The notes under the pieces were generated by a model that was given only the letters and a program-made list of their open reading frames with translations, made no database searches and was not told the origin of the DNA. Positions 25,022 through 33,012 of a DNA stretch of 64,000 bases are shown here, piece by piece. Both the position numbers and the translations under genes were made by a program. This DNA comes from a virus. The stretch is from IMG/VR virus record IMGVR_UViG_3300039098_000071, positions 1 through 64,000 of that record; one strand, given 5' to 3'. Numbering within the stretch: position 1 is the stretch's first letter; each line of letters opens with the position of its first letter.

Positions 25022-25108
25022 ATTAACACAAAATTAACACAAAATTAACACAAAATTAACACAAGCAAATCGATAGCAGTAGCTAACTTTTAACACAATT
25101 AACACAAA
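25022..25108 (-). repeat. Right arm of the 87-bp inverted repeat
   Basis: Exact reverse complement of 24870-24956, checked base by base. Confidence 0.95.
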
Positions 25109-25180
25109 CACACGCCCCCCCCCCACATATTCTCGGGCACCGACCAAAAGACATAACCCAACACAATACAATATCATACT

Positions 25181-25324
25181 ATGCGAGCAGGCAAATCGAT
25201 ATCAATGGATCTGGACACGTGGCTCAGGATCAGCAGCATAGCGAACGAAGAGGCAGACGGCGACATCAGCGCAGCAATAGAGACGTTGTGCACAGAAGCG
25301 ATTGAGCAGAGAGGCAAGGCATGA
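25181..25324 (+). CDS. Small RHH-type protein beside the origin
   Basis: 47 residues: K-S-I-S-M-D-L-D-T-W-L-R-I followed by a helix with A-N-E-E-A-D-G-D-I-S-A-A-I-E-T-L. The strand-helix-helix pattern suits a CopG-like repressor. The stop overlaps the next start (ATGA). May autoregulate the origin operon. Confidence 0.65.
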   Translation: MRAGKSISMDLDTWLRISSIANEEADGDISAAIETLCTEAIEQRGKA

Positions 25325-25758
25325 ATCAAATATTTTCAATCATGAAATTATTGTGGGAACAGGAGGATGCGCCAATGAGCACAGGACGCATCATGGGACG
25401 TGTCGGGTGTTCCGAGTCGGAACTGCAGGACGCGCTCCGGCGATTGATTGCACAGAAGATCGTTAAGATGGACACCCGGCGAGTTTTGCTTGCGACACAC
25501 CAAAGCACGCCACTACAGACCAGTGATCCGATCAACACAATATTTCTCCAGCAGCTCGAGATCACCTCGCCACTCAGCGATCAGTCGTTTGTGGAGTTTT
25601 TCAACATTCCGCTTTCAGACGTGCGAGCACACCTACGCGCACTCGACAGAGATGGAATGATAGGATTGGAATCAATCAACATGCAATTCGTAACAATGAT
25701 GGGTGGGCGATGGCACATTTTCAAGCGATTGCTTGCGGAATTGGTTGCGCGCCACTAA
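25321..25758 (+). CDS. Double winged-helix protein, candidate replication initiator
   Basis: 145 residues with two similar winged-helix units: residues 1-60 (I-M-K-L-L-W-E-Q-E-D-A-P-M-S-T-G-R-I and L-R-R-L-I-A-Q-K-I-V-K) and residues 75-145 (F-F-N-I-P-L-S-D-V-R-A-H-L-R-A-L-D-R-D-G-M-I). Located immediately after the iteron palindrome with an RHH partner, the layout of initiator-iteron systems. No AAA+ domain, so it would recruit helicase by DNA binding alone. The initiator role is inferred. Confidence 0.65.
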   Translation: MNQIFSIMKLLWEQEDAPMSTGRIMGRVGCSESELQDALRRLIAQKIVKMDTRRVLLATHQSTPLQTSDPINTIFLQQLEITSPLSDQSFVEFFNIPLSDVRAHLRALDRDGMIGLESINMQFVTMMGGRWHIFKRLLAELVARH

Positions 25759-26032
25759 TCGAATTTATGCCGCCGGGGTAAAAGAGTGTGGTGACATGGA
25801 CAATTGAATGTGATCCCGGCGGCGGTATGCCTGCGTTGTGTTTTGGAGGAGTGAACCAATGACAACAGATTACTATCGTTCTGCTCACACAAATAGTTTT
25901 CTGTGATTCTGATTCAGAGCCGATTTAAGCGCCTCAGATTTTCAGACACACCACCACATCAAAAAAAGTAGATCGCCGCACACGTGGCGGCGCAGCACAG
26001 AAGAACAACGATATGATTGCACTGTTTGATTA
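25759..26032. other. Noncoding region between convergent genes
   Basis: Contains an 8-bp inverted pair CCGCCGGG (25770-25777) and CCCGGCGG (25815-25822), a strong GGAGG site followed by a 15-codon open frame at 25859-25906, and a terminator-like hairpin at 25974-25992. The 15-codon frame may be a leader peptide or chance. Confidence 0.5.
25965..25993 (-). terminator. Probable terminator of the 26033-27362 operon
   Basis: On the minus strand a CGCCGC/GCGGCG hairpin (25974-25992) is followed by a run of seven T (opposite AAAAAAA at about 25961-25967). Confidence 0.55.
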
Positions 26033-26269
26033 TCACTGCTCCATCTCATGCACCCTCTCTTCCGCCATATACGAAACAAACATCTCTCTGATGTCTTGAT
26101 ACACATCTACAGCATCTCTTTCACCACACGTATCGGCATACGCCCGCACATCAGCAATCGAGCAGTCACCGATTGCATCGAATAGATCGGATGGCATCGG
26201 ACCGAAGCTGCCATACGTCCGGAACAATGCAAGTATGTTGTCGATATCGATTGTGATCATTCGTCCCAT
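26033..26269 (-). CDS. Hypothetical small acidic protein
   Basis: 78 residues, acidic and helical (D-V-R-A-Y-A-D-T-C-G-E-R-D). GAGGT ribosome site. Last gene of its operon. Not recognised. Confidence 0.55.
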   Translation of the reverse strand: MGRMITIDIDNILALFRTYGSFGPMPSDLFDAIGDCSIADVRAYADTCGERDAVDVYQDIREMFVSYMAEERVHEMEQ

Positions 26270-26272
26270 GTC

Positions 26273-26533
26273 TTACCTCTCCGTTCCAACGAGCAACGCG
26301 ATGCCAGCAAACAGTACGGACACAGCAATCAGAAGAATTCCGATCACGATAATGCTGCCAGGCACACACATGAAGACAAACACACCGAATGCCGTCGCTC
26401 CGGTCGCACCGATCATGCTCGCTATATGATACGCAAGGGAGATCATCGATTGTGCGACTATAGCATCGAGAATGAATAGAGCGGCAGCAAGGCACAGCAT
26501 TATGATTGCAGTTATGGTTTGTATGGTTTTCAT
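26273..26533 (-). CDS. Small membrane protein with several helices
   Basis: 86 residues with about three hydrophobic helices (I-M-L-C-L-A-A-A-L-F-I, G-A-T-G-A-T-A-F-G-V-F-V-F, I-I-V-I-G-I-L-L-I-A-V). Function unknown; ends one base within the next gene's stop. Confidence 0.6.
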   Translation of the reverse strand: MKTIQTITAIIMLCLAAALFILDAIVAQSMISLAYHIASMIGATGATAFGVFVFMCVPGSIIVIGILLIAVSVLFAGIALLVGTER

Positions 26534-27063
26534 TATTCACATCCCTCCATGGCTTCTTTCAATATGCTTTCTTTCTTTTGCTCGATACAAAGAACAACCC
26601 GTCGCCGTTTACTTGTCATGGTTCGTATCAATGACCTCAGTTTAGCAACTGATATAAGCACATCCGGCACATGGGGTCTCGCTTGCGCCAACGCTGCGGC
26701 ATCATAATTATATGCATCTGCCTTTTCCAGCAGCTTCTTTTTATATGGGTTATATCGCCACAGTTCAGTGGCTCGTTTCTCGCAGTTTTGTGCATCGTTA
26801 TTTAGCTTGTTGTTCTGCGCGTCGATGTCGGCAGTGGGATCAGGCGAATGTATATACGGATACATGACGTTGTACGTGTCTTGTCTCGAATGTAAATAGT
26901 TCTGCATATCTGGGGGTGCGTGTCGTAGCAACTGATAATACTCTGAACGAGTTGCGCCAATTCGCAACCACGTTTCTGTGATACAGCTGTGCAATTCGCT
27001 GATATCATTCTGTAATCCGGTGTTGTAATCCTCCAATGTTGATATCGCATCAATTGTTATCAT
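26533..27063 (-). CDS. Coiled-coil hypothetical protein
   Basis: 176 residues, predicted helical throughout with Asn/Asp/Lys-rich heptads (D-I-D-A-Q-N-N-K-L-N-N-D-A-Q) and a basic C-terminal region (M-T-S-K-R-R-R-V). Not recognised. Confidence 0.6.
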   Translation of the reverse strand: MITIDAISTLEDYNTGLQNDISELHSCITETWLRIGATRSEYYQLLRHAPPDMQNYLHSRQDTYNVMYPYIHSPDPTADIDAQNNKLNNDAQNCEKRATELWRYNPYKKKLLEKADAYNYDAAALAQARPHVPDVLISVAKLRSLIRTMTSKRRRVVLCIEQKKESILKEAMEGCE

Positions 27064-27065
27064 TA

Positions 27066-27362
27066 TTAATCACTCCAAGCGTGTATGATCTCATCATGCG
27101 GCGTTTGCAAAACTTTTATAAGTGTGTCACTGTCGATGTCGAGCACAACCACAAGATCTTTGTACATACTGATGTTGAGTGAACACAGCTCATCACACTG
27201 TTTTTCAAGTGTGTAACACAGTGCGAGGTACGCGTCTTCGTTTAGCAATACGCACCATGCGGTTAAATTGTTCTCTCGCAACACACGTATTTTTTCGCAG
27301 ATGTCATCCTCGATCGTTTCGGCAAGCGACATACTGAACGGCACAACAATTTCTATTGGCAT
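27066..27362 (-). CDS. Hypothetical small protein
   Basis: 98 residues from ATG 27360-27362, which lies 26 bases after the conserved promoter motif; the in-frame GTG/ATG upstream at 27404 overlaps that motif and is rejected. Alternating Asp/Leu (V-V-V-L-D-I-D-S-D-T-L-I) near the end. Not recognised. Confidence 0.6.
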   Translation of the reverse strand: MPIEIVVPFSMSLAETIEDDICEKIRVLRENNLTAWCVLLNEDAYLALCYTLEKQCDELCSLNISMYKDLVVVLDIDSDTLIKVLQTPHDEIIHAWSD

Positions 27363-27382
27363 AATGTGTATGGTGGCATGCA

Positions 27383-27400
27383 GGTACTTAAGGGTTCTGC
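27383..27400 (-). promoter_or_regulatory. Conserved virus promoter motif
   Basis: Minus strand reads GCAGAACCCTTAAGTACC. The same AACC-(C/T)-TTAAGTA motif recurs at 32347, 56375, 56711, 40880 and 62403, each oriented toward a nearby gene. It fills the one-gene gap after the terminase stop at 27401. Confidence 0.65.
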
Positions 27401-28729
27401 TCATGTCCGATGTGCCCCGCCATGCGCAGACAAGAACCCAGGCGGCAGTCGCACAGGTGGTTTATTTGCCTCTGAAAACAGCAGATACCGGCAGCAATCC
27501 ATACCATGGTCGTTCTCTTTCGTCGGTTCCTCTTTTGCGCTTTTGTCCTTCCACAGATACCCCTGAAATTCGGTGGTGGTGTGCGTCGGCTTCTTTGCAT
27601 TGATGAGGTGCTGGTCAACCTCGGTCAATGCATCGGAAAAGAAATACACCCCTGCCTTTCCTGCCACGTTGAACGTCAGTTTTGAGTACACTTCTTGTAT
27701 GCCTTCACTGACGTTCTTGATTGCCGCAGTTGTCTCTACTCCGTACTTCTCGAGCGTTGCGCGCCCTTCTGCGTCGTGGTCTGCATACGTTATATCGATT
27801 GTTTCTCCTTCCGACAACCTCGTGATGTCTCGTGCGTGGTCCTCAACCAGTCGGCGAGACATGTATATTTCTCGATACATATATGCGGCGTCGTCCGGGT
27901 CAAACGCAAACCACTGACACACGAACGGATTGGTGTATCCAAAGTCCACTACCCTAACACGCCGCCAGTCGGCAGGTATCTCGAACGACTCAATCACGTG
28001 TCTGGTCGGATCGAACACAGGATACACCAGCCCCTCGAATGCGGTCCATTTCCCGAGCACGTACCTGTCTCGATACATCCCCTTGAAATCGTCGAGACGA
28101 TAAATGTAATCTTCCGGGTTAAACGTGTTTTGCAACGCGTTGCTCTCAACAACAGAGGTAAGGCGGGATCCATCCTTTTTCGATCGCGGCAGGTCCTCGT
28201 AAAATCGTTTGTACAGAAAATGCTCTGGATACCCCGGATTGGTAGCCATGAATATCTGCCGCATCGGAACGTTCGCCTGTCGCAAACGACCAAGCAACAT
28301 GACATAATCATCCTCGTTGATCTCGACCGCTTCATCAACGGCGATCCATCCCACCTCGAGTGATCCCCACTTATCCGGGTCGTCCAGTCCGCCGTAGATG
28401 ATTTCACTGCCGTTTGCAAGCGCAATCAACTGTTCCGATTTGTTATGATTCAGAATCGCATCGGGTGGTATGACTGGCTGCCCACCAGTCCCGCGCAGAA
28501 GTGTTCGAAGAGTGGTATGCCTGAGGCTCTTCATTGTCTTGCGCACAATCAGCCCGAAGTTGCCGGGATAGTACACGCTCAGGAAATACGCCTTCTCGCA
28601 CAGTATCTTTGTCTTCCCTGCACCAAATGCACCGCTGTACAATAGCTCAGGTGTGACGTCCTCCATGAACTTTCGCTGTCCTGGCAGCAGCTCAAGTTTC
28701 TGTTGGTTCGGGGTATTTGCTCTGGTCAA
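27401..28729 (-). CDS. terL: Terminase large subunit
   Basis: 442 residues. Walker A S-G-A-F-G-A-G-K-T (residues 32-40), Walker B W-I-A-V-D-E-A (about 130), and an RNase H-like nuclease domain with V-V-D-F-G-Y-T-N-P, Y-A-D-H-D-A-E-G and N-D-H-G-M-D-C-C-R-Y. It powers DNA packaging and cuts concatemers. The start region overlaps the small subunit gene. Confidence 0.93.
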   Translation of the reverse strand: MTRANTPNQQKLELLPGQRKFMEDVTPELLYSGAFGAGKTKILCEKAYFLSVYYPGNFGLIVRKTMKSLRHTTLRTLLRGTGGQPVIPPDAILNHNKSEQLIALANGSEIIYGGLDDPDKWGSLEVGWIAVDEAVEINEDDYVMLLGRLRQANVPMRQIFMATNPGYPEHFLYKRFYEDLPRSKKDGSRLTSVVESNALQNTFNPEDYIYRLDDFKGMYRDRYVLGKWTAFEGLVYPVFDPTRHVIESFEIPADWRRVRVVDFGYTNPFVCQWFAFDPDDAAYMYREIYMSRRLVEDHARDITRLSEGETIDITYADHDAEGRATLEKYGVETTAAIKNVSEGIQEVYSKLTFNVAGKAGVYFFSDALTEVDQHLINAKKPTHTTTEFQGYLWKDKSAKEEPTKENDHGMDCCRYLLFSEANKPPVRLPPGFLSAHGGAHRT

Positions 28730-29243
28730 AATCGTACATCTTCACGCTGTGCTGAATGTTCACTGCGTCAGACTCTCCCCTGATCTTCCGGGCGGTCTCA
28801 ACGATCTTGACCTGCACAGAGTTCAGTCGTGACAACGCATTATACAATGCTGTCATGTCTGCGGTGGTTTCCGGTGGCACGGTCACGTATAGCTCGCCGT
28901 CTTCGGTCGTCTGTGTCACCGCATTAAGTGCAGAAAAGATCAGTGGCTTGACCGCATCGATCTCGCTCATAGCACTGTCGAGCTGCTCAAGTTCCTTGAT
29001 CTTTGCATCAACCACAACCGCCGCAGAGGACTCCTGTATGCCCTCTCTGACTGCGGCATCACGTAGCGCCACTCGGTCTCGCCACTTGTACTTTTGAGAC
29101 CATCTTTTCATCGTGTCTACACTTGGTGTATTCTTCGAGTTTCGTTTGTGTAGCCGTTCGTGTAATTTCACTATGCTGCGCGATGCACCAATGGTGTAGT
29201 ACACCTCGAATGCCTTGTCAACATCGATGAGACTCTTTGCCAT
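28692..29243 (-). CDS. terS: Terminase small subunit
   Basis: 183 residues with an N-terminal HTH-type region (V-D-T-M-K-R-W-S-Q-K-Y-K-W) and a helical oligomerisation part, as in TerS. Directly upstream of and overlapping terL. The N-terminal region resembles phage TerS that recognise packaging sites. Confidence 0.82.
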   Translation of the reverse strand: MAKSLIDVDKAFEVYYTIGASRSIVKLHERLHKRNSKNTPSVDTMKRWSQKYKWRDRVALRDAAVREGIQESSAAVVVDAKIKELEQLDSAMSEIDAVKPLIFSALNAVTQTTEDGELYVTVPPETTADMTALYNALSRLNSVQVKIVETARKIRGESDAVNIQHSVKMYDFDQSKYPEPTET

Positions 29244-29264
29244 GCTCTATAATATACTTGATGT

Positions 29265-29280
29265 GGTATTTTAAGTTTTC
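29265..29280 (-). promoter_or_regulatory. TATA-like promoter of the terminase operon
   Basis: Minus strand GAAAACTTAAAATACC; its CTTAAAAT lies 25-32 bases before ATG 29243. Confidence 0.6.
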
Positions 29281-29289
29281 TCTGCTTTG

Positions 29290-29532
29290 TCACACATTCT
29301 CCGCCCACGGATCGATCTTGTCATGCAAACGATACAGCTTTGTCCCTCGCCAACACTCGTGCGGCGTCTCCTCGTGCCCAACATGCACCAATTCCCCCCG
29401 CAACTGGAAGTAGCGCAGGAGGGAGGGATTGACCCGCACGTCGTGATGTGCAAACGACTTGTTATGTCGCCTACACCACAAGACAACTTTCGCCCACGCA
29501 TCATATCGCTTACCTTTGTGTCTACACCCCAT
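29290..29532 (-). CDS. Hypothetical small protein
   Basis: 80 residues, His/Arg/Trp-rich with a basic start, mostly helical. A GGAG site precedes ATG 29530-29532. Not recognised. It ends 46 bases upstream of the terminase promoter. Confidence 0.55.
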   Translation of the reverse strand: MGCRHKGKRYDAWAKVVLWCRRHNKSFAHHDVRVNPSLLRYFQLRGELVHVGHEETPHECWRGTKLYRLHDKIDPWAENV

Positions 29533-29534
29533 TG

Positions 29535-29747
29535 TTACCGCTCCAGCTTAGCACAATGTACTTCATAATGTGTTGATGCTAATATCACAGCCTCACGTAA
29601 TTCCGATGGGGTATAGTACCCATTATAGATTTGTGATTCTATTGTATCCACAAGCATGTGGAACATGGAATCTGTACGATATCTATACTCAGCAAAATGA
29701 TCACGTGCATGGTTCTGCAAATCTGCTATGTGTTCGGTTGTTGGCAT
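29535..29747 (-). CDS. Hypothetical small protein
   Basis: 70 residues from ATG 29745-29747 behind GAGGAGG. His/Tyr-rich helical protein (H-A-R-D-H-F-A-E-Y-R-Y-R). Not recognised. A longer frame starting at 29807 overlaps the upstream gene. Confidence 0.55.
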   Translation of the reverse strand: MPTTEHIADLQNHARDHFAEYRYRTDSMFHMLVDTIESQIYNGYYTPSELREAVILASTHYEVHCAKLER

Positions 29748-29749
29748 AC

Positions 29750-30019
29750 TTACAGCCTCCTCTCTGCCATTCTGTCGATGATCACCGCAAGCTTCTTGAC
29801 TGCACACATGCCGTTAAGCATGAGCCACTGGCAGTCCTCTCTGCATCGTCCGCCGAACGGACAGTGTTTGCGCTGAAGGGGTTTATCAGCAGCTATGACC
29901 CGGATCGCTGTTGTTGGATCTACCAGGTGCTCGCAGTTCCGGCATTTAAACTGCCACGTCTCGGTGTGTTGTGATGCGGTTCCGCAGCGTGGGCATACGT
30001 AGCCGGTCCATGGGGTCAT
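29750..30019 (-). CDS. Zinc-ribbon protein
   Basis: 89 residues: C-P-R-C-G and F-K-C-R-N-C form one ribbon; a second Cys set (C-P-F-G-G-R-C-R-E-D-C) follows, as in small archaeal Fe-S or zinc proteins. ATGA overlap with the upstream gene. Function unknown. Confidence 0.65.
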   Translation of the reverse strand: MTPWTGYVCPRCGTASQHTETWQFKCRNCEHLVDPTTAIRVIAADKPLQRKHCPFGGRCREDCQWLMLNGMCAVKKLAVIIDRMAERRL

Positions 30020-30222
30020 TTGTAACACCTGCCGAAATTGCTAAAGTCTTGTTCTACTTCTTTTAATGACATGTTCTTTTTGATCGCCGCCCATGATATC
30101 ATGCATTTCTTATCACAGAAAATCGGGATGGTGTCGGCTTCATCCAGAATATGCATCACATAATTACTAAAATACCGGTGTGCGTGGGACTTGAAACAAT
30201 ACGCACATGATCGTTCCGTCAT
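30016..30222 (-). CDS. FCS/MYM-type zinc-finger protein
   Basis: 68 residues: C-A-Y-C-F at the start and F-C-D-K-K-C-M-I-S-W in the middle, a four-Cys FCS/MYM-like finger. A regulatory or nucleic-acid-binding role is inferred. Confidence 0.6.
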   Translation of the reverse strand: MTERSCAYCFKSHAHRYFSNYVMHILDEADTIPIFCDKKCMISWAAIKKNMSLKEVEQDFSNFGRCYK

Positions 30223-30377
30223 GTCTCCACCTTGTCTCCAACCTTCTCTACGTATATCCTGACATAGTCACCCTCGTTTATGTCGTGCACTTTGCACGCT
30301 TTCCGGATTGTGACACGGTGGAGTGTTTGCACCATGCATATCCCGCAATCTATCTTATCTTCTGTTTGTTCTGTCAT
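30219..30377 (-). CDS. AbrB/SpoVT-type small protein
   Basis: 52 residues from ATG 30375-30377. Swapped-hairpin pattern V-T-I-R-K-A-C-K-V-H-D-I-N-E-G-D-Y-V-R-I-Y-V, as in AbrB-like DNA binders. Preceded by an acidic Cys pair (C-G-I-C). Confidence 0.65.
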   Translation of the reverse strand: MTEQTEDKIDCGICMVQTLHRVTIRKACKVHDINEGDYVRIYVEKVGDKVET

Positions 30378-30378
30378 A

Positions 30379-30774
30379 TTATACATATCCTGCAATTTTA
30401 ATTGCTGCATCGTCTCCGTATAATGTAACTGCTCGATTGCACCAAAACTTAAGCCACTTCATGCAATCGGTACGGATCGGATCGTCGCATTGATCATCCA
30501 ATGCATTTATTCGATCTATCCACGGCGTGATAAATGCAACGTCTTGATCGTTCGAGTCTGGATAATCCCGCATTTCCGTATAAATATCATATAGATACTT
30601 ATTAAAAAATCCATACAATGCTACCGCCCCACTACGTTTCGCGGCACGTGGGCGAACAGCGTACTTTGGATCACATACGTCATACGTTTCTGGTACACAC
30701 GGGGATACAGACACGTATGCCTTGTTACCATACTCTTCTATACACACTTGTCCGATTGTAATATCTAATGTCAT
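30379..30774 (-). CDS. Hypothetical protein
   Basis: 131 residues, Tyr/Asp-rich, with F-N-K-Y-L-Y-D-I-Y-T-E-M and an ending K-I-A-G-Y-V. Not recognised. Between the methyltransferase and the AbrB-like gene. Confidence 0.6.
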   Translation of the reverse strand: MTLDITIGQVCIEEYGNKAYVSVSPCVPETYDVCDPKYAVRPRAAKRSGAVALYGFFNKYLYDIYTEMRDYPDSNDQDVAFITPWIDRINALDDQCDDPIRTDCMKWLKFWCNRAVTLYGDDAAIKIAGYV

Positions 30775-30776
30775 GT

Positions 30777-31949
30777 TTATTTCTCCTGATCAAAATACGT
30801 TTCTATATGTGGCGTGTGCGCCATACTGCGCTCCCTGATTAATGTCTCATAATCCGGATTCAGTTCGAAGCCGATCGCATTCCGGTTCAGCTTGCGGCAG
30901 ACCTCCAGTACTGTGCCGGATCCGCAGAACGGATCAAGCACCGTGCCAGTGACCCAGCCGGCGCCACATGAGCAGGCGGTCCAGCCGGTTGTCTCGATCG
31001 ATGTTATGCCGCGTGGGACCCCCTGCCACTGGTTCGATGCGTCCATGGGCTTCTGGTCGTTCGCACCACGGACCCCCTTCTCAGCAGACACGTCTTGCTG
31101 CGGCACAAATTCACGATCAACTATCCGCGCCCGGATGTGCCCGCAATCCGGGCATATCTCTGCGGGGCACGCCGCCCTGATCATCGGATCTATTAGTGTA
31201 GTCGGGAATGTGGCAAAATGCGACTCTGGGTACGGTTTCGTGTTTATGGTCCAGACGTCACCCGGATTCTTTCCGAGCGAGTGAAATGCGTTCGGTGCTT
31301 TGCTACCGCCAGGTGGGTCACGCATGCCATTGGGTTTGTATGCTTTCTGTGCGTTCTCTGTTCGTTTCACTTCCTTTTGGGTCCGCCCATAATGCGCACG
31401 GGGATTGTTCTGTGCATGCGGCGTACCGGCATCGCCGCCCTTCCGGCTCCACACTTCAGCGTATTTCGCAGGGACCCGGACCGCATCGAGATCGAACCAG
31501 TACTTTTTGCTCTTTGTAAGCATGTAAACCGGCTCATACTTGTTTGCAAACCTGTCACGCACGCTGGATGGCATCCCATTACTTTTGTGCCAGATAATTC
31601 TATTCCTTAATATAAATCCCTGCTCATCGATCATCCGCATGATTAGCCGCTCGTTCTGCATGGTGAGGCATTTTGCAGTAGTGTTACCCGAACCACCGTA
31701 ACTGTCACCATGGTTCCAGAATAAGACCGCTGTAGGCTTCATAACACGTTTTATCTCCGCCGTAACCTCCAGCAGCCGATCATGATACTCTTCGAGCGTT
31801 GGTTCAAGCCCGATCTGCCCATCGACTTGATAATCTCTCAGAAAGTAATATGGCGGACTCGTAACTATTGTATCTATACTGTCTGCCGGTACACAACGCA
31901 ATAATTCAATGCAATCACCTATCTCATACGTTTGTGAGGATACCGTCAT
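30777..31949 (-). CDS. DNA N4-cytosine-type methyltransferase
   Basis: 390 residues from the ATG at 31947-31949, which fits a TATA box; a longer upstream frame has no promoter. T-S-P-P-Y catalytic motif (about residue 35) and, near the end, V-L-D-P-F-C-G-S-G-T for SAM binding plus F-E-L-N, in beta-type order. A Cys-rich insertion (C-P-D-C-G ... C-S-C-G) is unusual. No restriction enzyme is adjacent, so it may protect viral DNA. Confidence 0.85.
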   Translation of the reverse strand: MTVSSQTYEIGDCIELLRCVPADSIDTIVTSPPYYFLRDYQVDGQIGLEPTLEEYHDRLLEVTAEIKRVMKPTAVLFWNHGDSYGGSGNTTAKCLTMQNERLIMRMIDEQGFILRNRIIWHKSNGMPSSVRDRFANKYEPVYMLTKSKKYWFDLDAVRVPAKYAEVWSRKGGDAGTPHAQNNPRAHYGRTQKEVKRTENAQKAYKPNGMRDPPGGSKAPNAFHSLGKNPGDVWTINTKPYPESHFATFPTTLIDPMIRAACPAEICPDCGHIRARIVDREFVPQQDVSAEKGVRGANDQKPMDASNQWQGVPRGITSIETTGWTACSCGAGWVTGTVLDPFCGSGTVLEVCRKLNRNAIGFELNPDYETLIRERSMAHTPHIETYFDQEK

Positions 31950-31970
31950 GGTACACTGATATGATACTTG

Positions 31971-31983
31971 ATAGTATATATAG
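31971..31983 (-). promoter_or_regulatory. TATA box of the methyltransferase gene
   Basis: ATAGTATATATAG (minus CTATATATACTAT) 22-34 bases before ATG 31949. Confidence 0.6.
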
Positions 31984-32050
31984 CCATCGGTCGCAAACCT
32001 GATACCACAAGAGAAACAAACACTCGTCCGTGCCACCTTGCTATGCGGAG

Positions 32051-32149
32051 ATGGTCGTAATCTGCGCCGACTGCCGGCAGCCGCACCTCTGCAAAGATAA
32101 GATTGCCGACGGCTCCTGTGCATTAAAACAAGTCGAAGAGCAGAAATGA
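32051..32149 (+). CDS. Tiny Cys-rich protein
   Basis: 32 residues: C-A-D-C-R-Q-P-H-L-C and G-S-C, possibly a miniature zinc finger. GGAG directly before the ATG. Lies between divergent genes. Low certainty. Confidence 0.4.
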   Translation: MVVICADCRQPHLCKDKIADGSCALKQVEEQK

Positions 32150-32196
32150 TAGTACAGACGACCGCGGCAAGTGGGGTTTTGCTGGTGTGATCGCGA

Positions 32197-32328
32197 TCAT
32201 CTGCCCAACACAACATTACGACACTGGTATTTAAACGTTGTGTAACAAAGGAGGCAGCAGGCGACTGCCAAAAAAGAATGAAGGATTGTGGATGCCCATG
32301 AAATGTGTAGTGTGTTGTCGCCTGCCAT
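32197..32328 (-). CDS. Tiny membrane peptide under a shared promoter
   Basis: 43 residues with one hydrophobic helix (F-L-A-V-A-C-C-L-L-C-Y). ATG 32326-32328 lies about 20 bases from the palindromic promoter at 32347-32364. Plausible small membrane protein; no homologue recognised. Confidence 0.45.
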   Translation of the reverse strand: MAGDNTLHISWASTILHSFLAVACCLLCYTTFKYQCRNVVLGR

Positions 32329-32346
32329 AACTATCTACGCCCCCAA

Positions 32347-32364
32347 GGTACTTAAGGGTTCTGC
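32347..32364. promoter_or_regulatory. Palindromic-core, possibly bidirectional promoter
   Basis: GGTACTTAAGGGTTCTGC. The CTTAAG core is palindromic; a start codon lies 19-24 bases to the left on the minus strand (32328) and 28-30 bases to the right on the plus strand (32381). Confidence 0.5.
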
Positions 32365-32380
32365 ACATAACACACATCAC

Positions 32381-32644
32381 ATGACAGAAATGAGACGCAT
32401 TAAGATCACCCACGAAGATTACAAACAACTCGATTCAGAATTCAACGCCGATTCTGCGCGCAATGCACCGGCTGGGTTCCTTGTGCATAGTGTGCTCGAA
32501 CAGAATGCCGAACTTAAGCAGCGCGTGAAAGAACTTGAATTGTTATTATCGCGGGTCGCCACAATGAATGTATCGAACGCAAAAAACAGAAATGCGGCGT
32601 GGGACACACTGGACGCCGCTGTCATCGAGTTAAAAACGATGTGA
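32381..32644 (+). CDS. Coiled-coil small protein
   Basis: 87 residues. Helical with Leu heptads (L-E-Q-N-A-E-L-K-Q-R-V-K-E-L-E-L-L-L). ATG 32381 is preferred over the earlier frame because of the upstream promoter motif. Role unknown; might be an early regulator. Confidence 0.6.
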   Translation: MTEMRRIKITHEDYKQLDSEFNADSARNAPAGFLVHSVLEQNAELKQRVKELELLLSRVATMNVSNAKNRNAAWDTLDAAVIELKTM

Positions 32645-32656
32645 TATCAAAGTCGG

Positions 32657-33004
32657 TTACTTTAGATCATTGATGCAACACGAACATAATGCTCGACCAT
32701 TGTAGCAAACCAGATCATCATCCTTCCCACATTCATCACATTGGTGTTCATTGATCCAATCATATAGCCCTCTGATCAGCGCATCGCGACAATCATCAAC
32801 CATGCCAATCGGTAACTGGGAGACATCCGCATCACGCACCCAGCGCGTCCGTATAGCAATATAATCAGTGTCTCCATATATGATCTCGCCAGAGTCGTAA
32901 ACAATCTTCTTTGCTTCTTTTGCCGTCGATGCAACGACCGCGAACCCGCCCACGTTTTCACCGTTGTTGCATACGTAATATCCTCTTTTATTCATGTTTC
33001 TCAT
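32657..33004 (-). CDS. Zinc-ribbon hypothetical protein
   Basis: 115 residues: an N-terminal strand region (G-Y-Y-V-C-N-N-G-E-N-V-G-G-F-A), then a C-terminal ribbon Q-C-D-E-C-G ... C-S-C-C-I. Not recognised. Confidence 0.6.
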   Translation of the reverse strand: MRNMNKRGYYVCNNGENVGGFAVVASTAKEAKKIVYDSGEIIYGDTDYIAIRTRWVRDADVSQLPIGMVDDCRDALIRGLYDWINEHQCDECGKDDDLVCYNGRALCSCCINDLK

Positions 33005-33012
33005 GTCCCATG

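Larger units (their letters stand above)
24870..25108. other. Candidate replication origin: perfect 87-bp inverted repeat with iterons
   Basis: Arms 24870-24956 and 25022-25108 are exact reverse complements over 87 bases, separated by 65 bases. Each arm has four copies of an 11-bp iteron, GTGTTAATTTT (the fourth shortened), and a TATCGATTTGC core. Inside the loop, AGTGTTAAA (24966-24974) and its complement (25004-25012) continue the symmetry at matching distance. A winged-helix gene and an RHH gene begin just after it and the MCM operon reads away on the other side. A poly-C run follows at about 25114. Origin function is inferred. Confidence 0.7.

Noticed and set aside
27695-28363. 222-codon plus-strand frame
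   Set aside because: Antisense to the terminase large subunit, whose motifs are intact.
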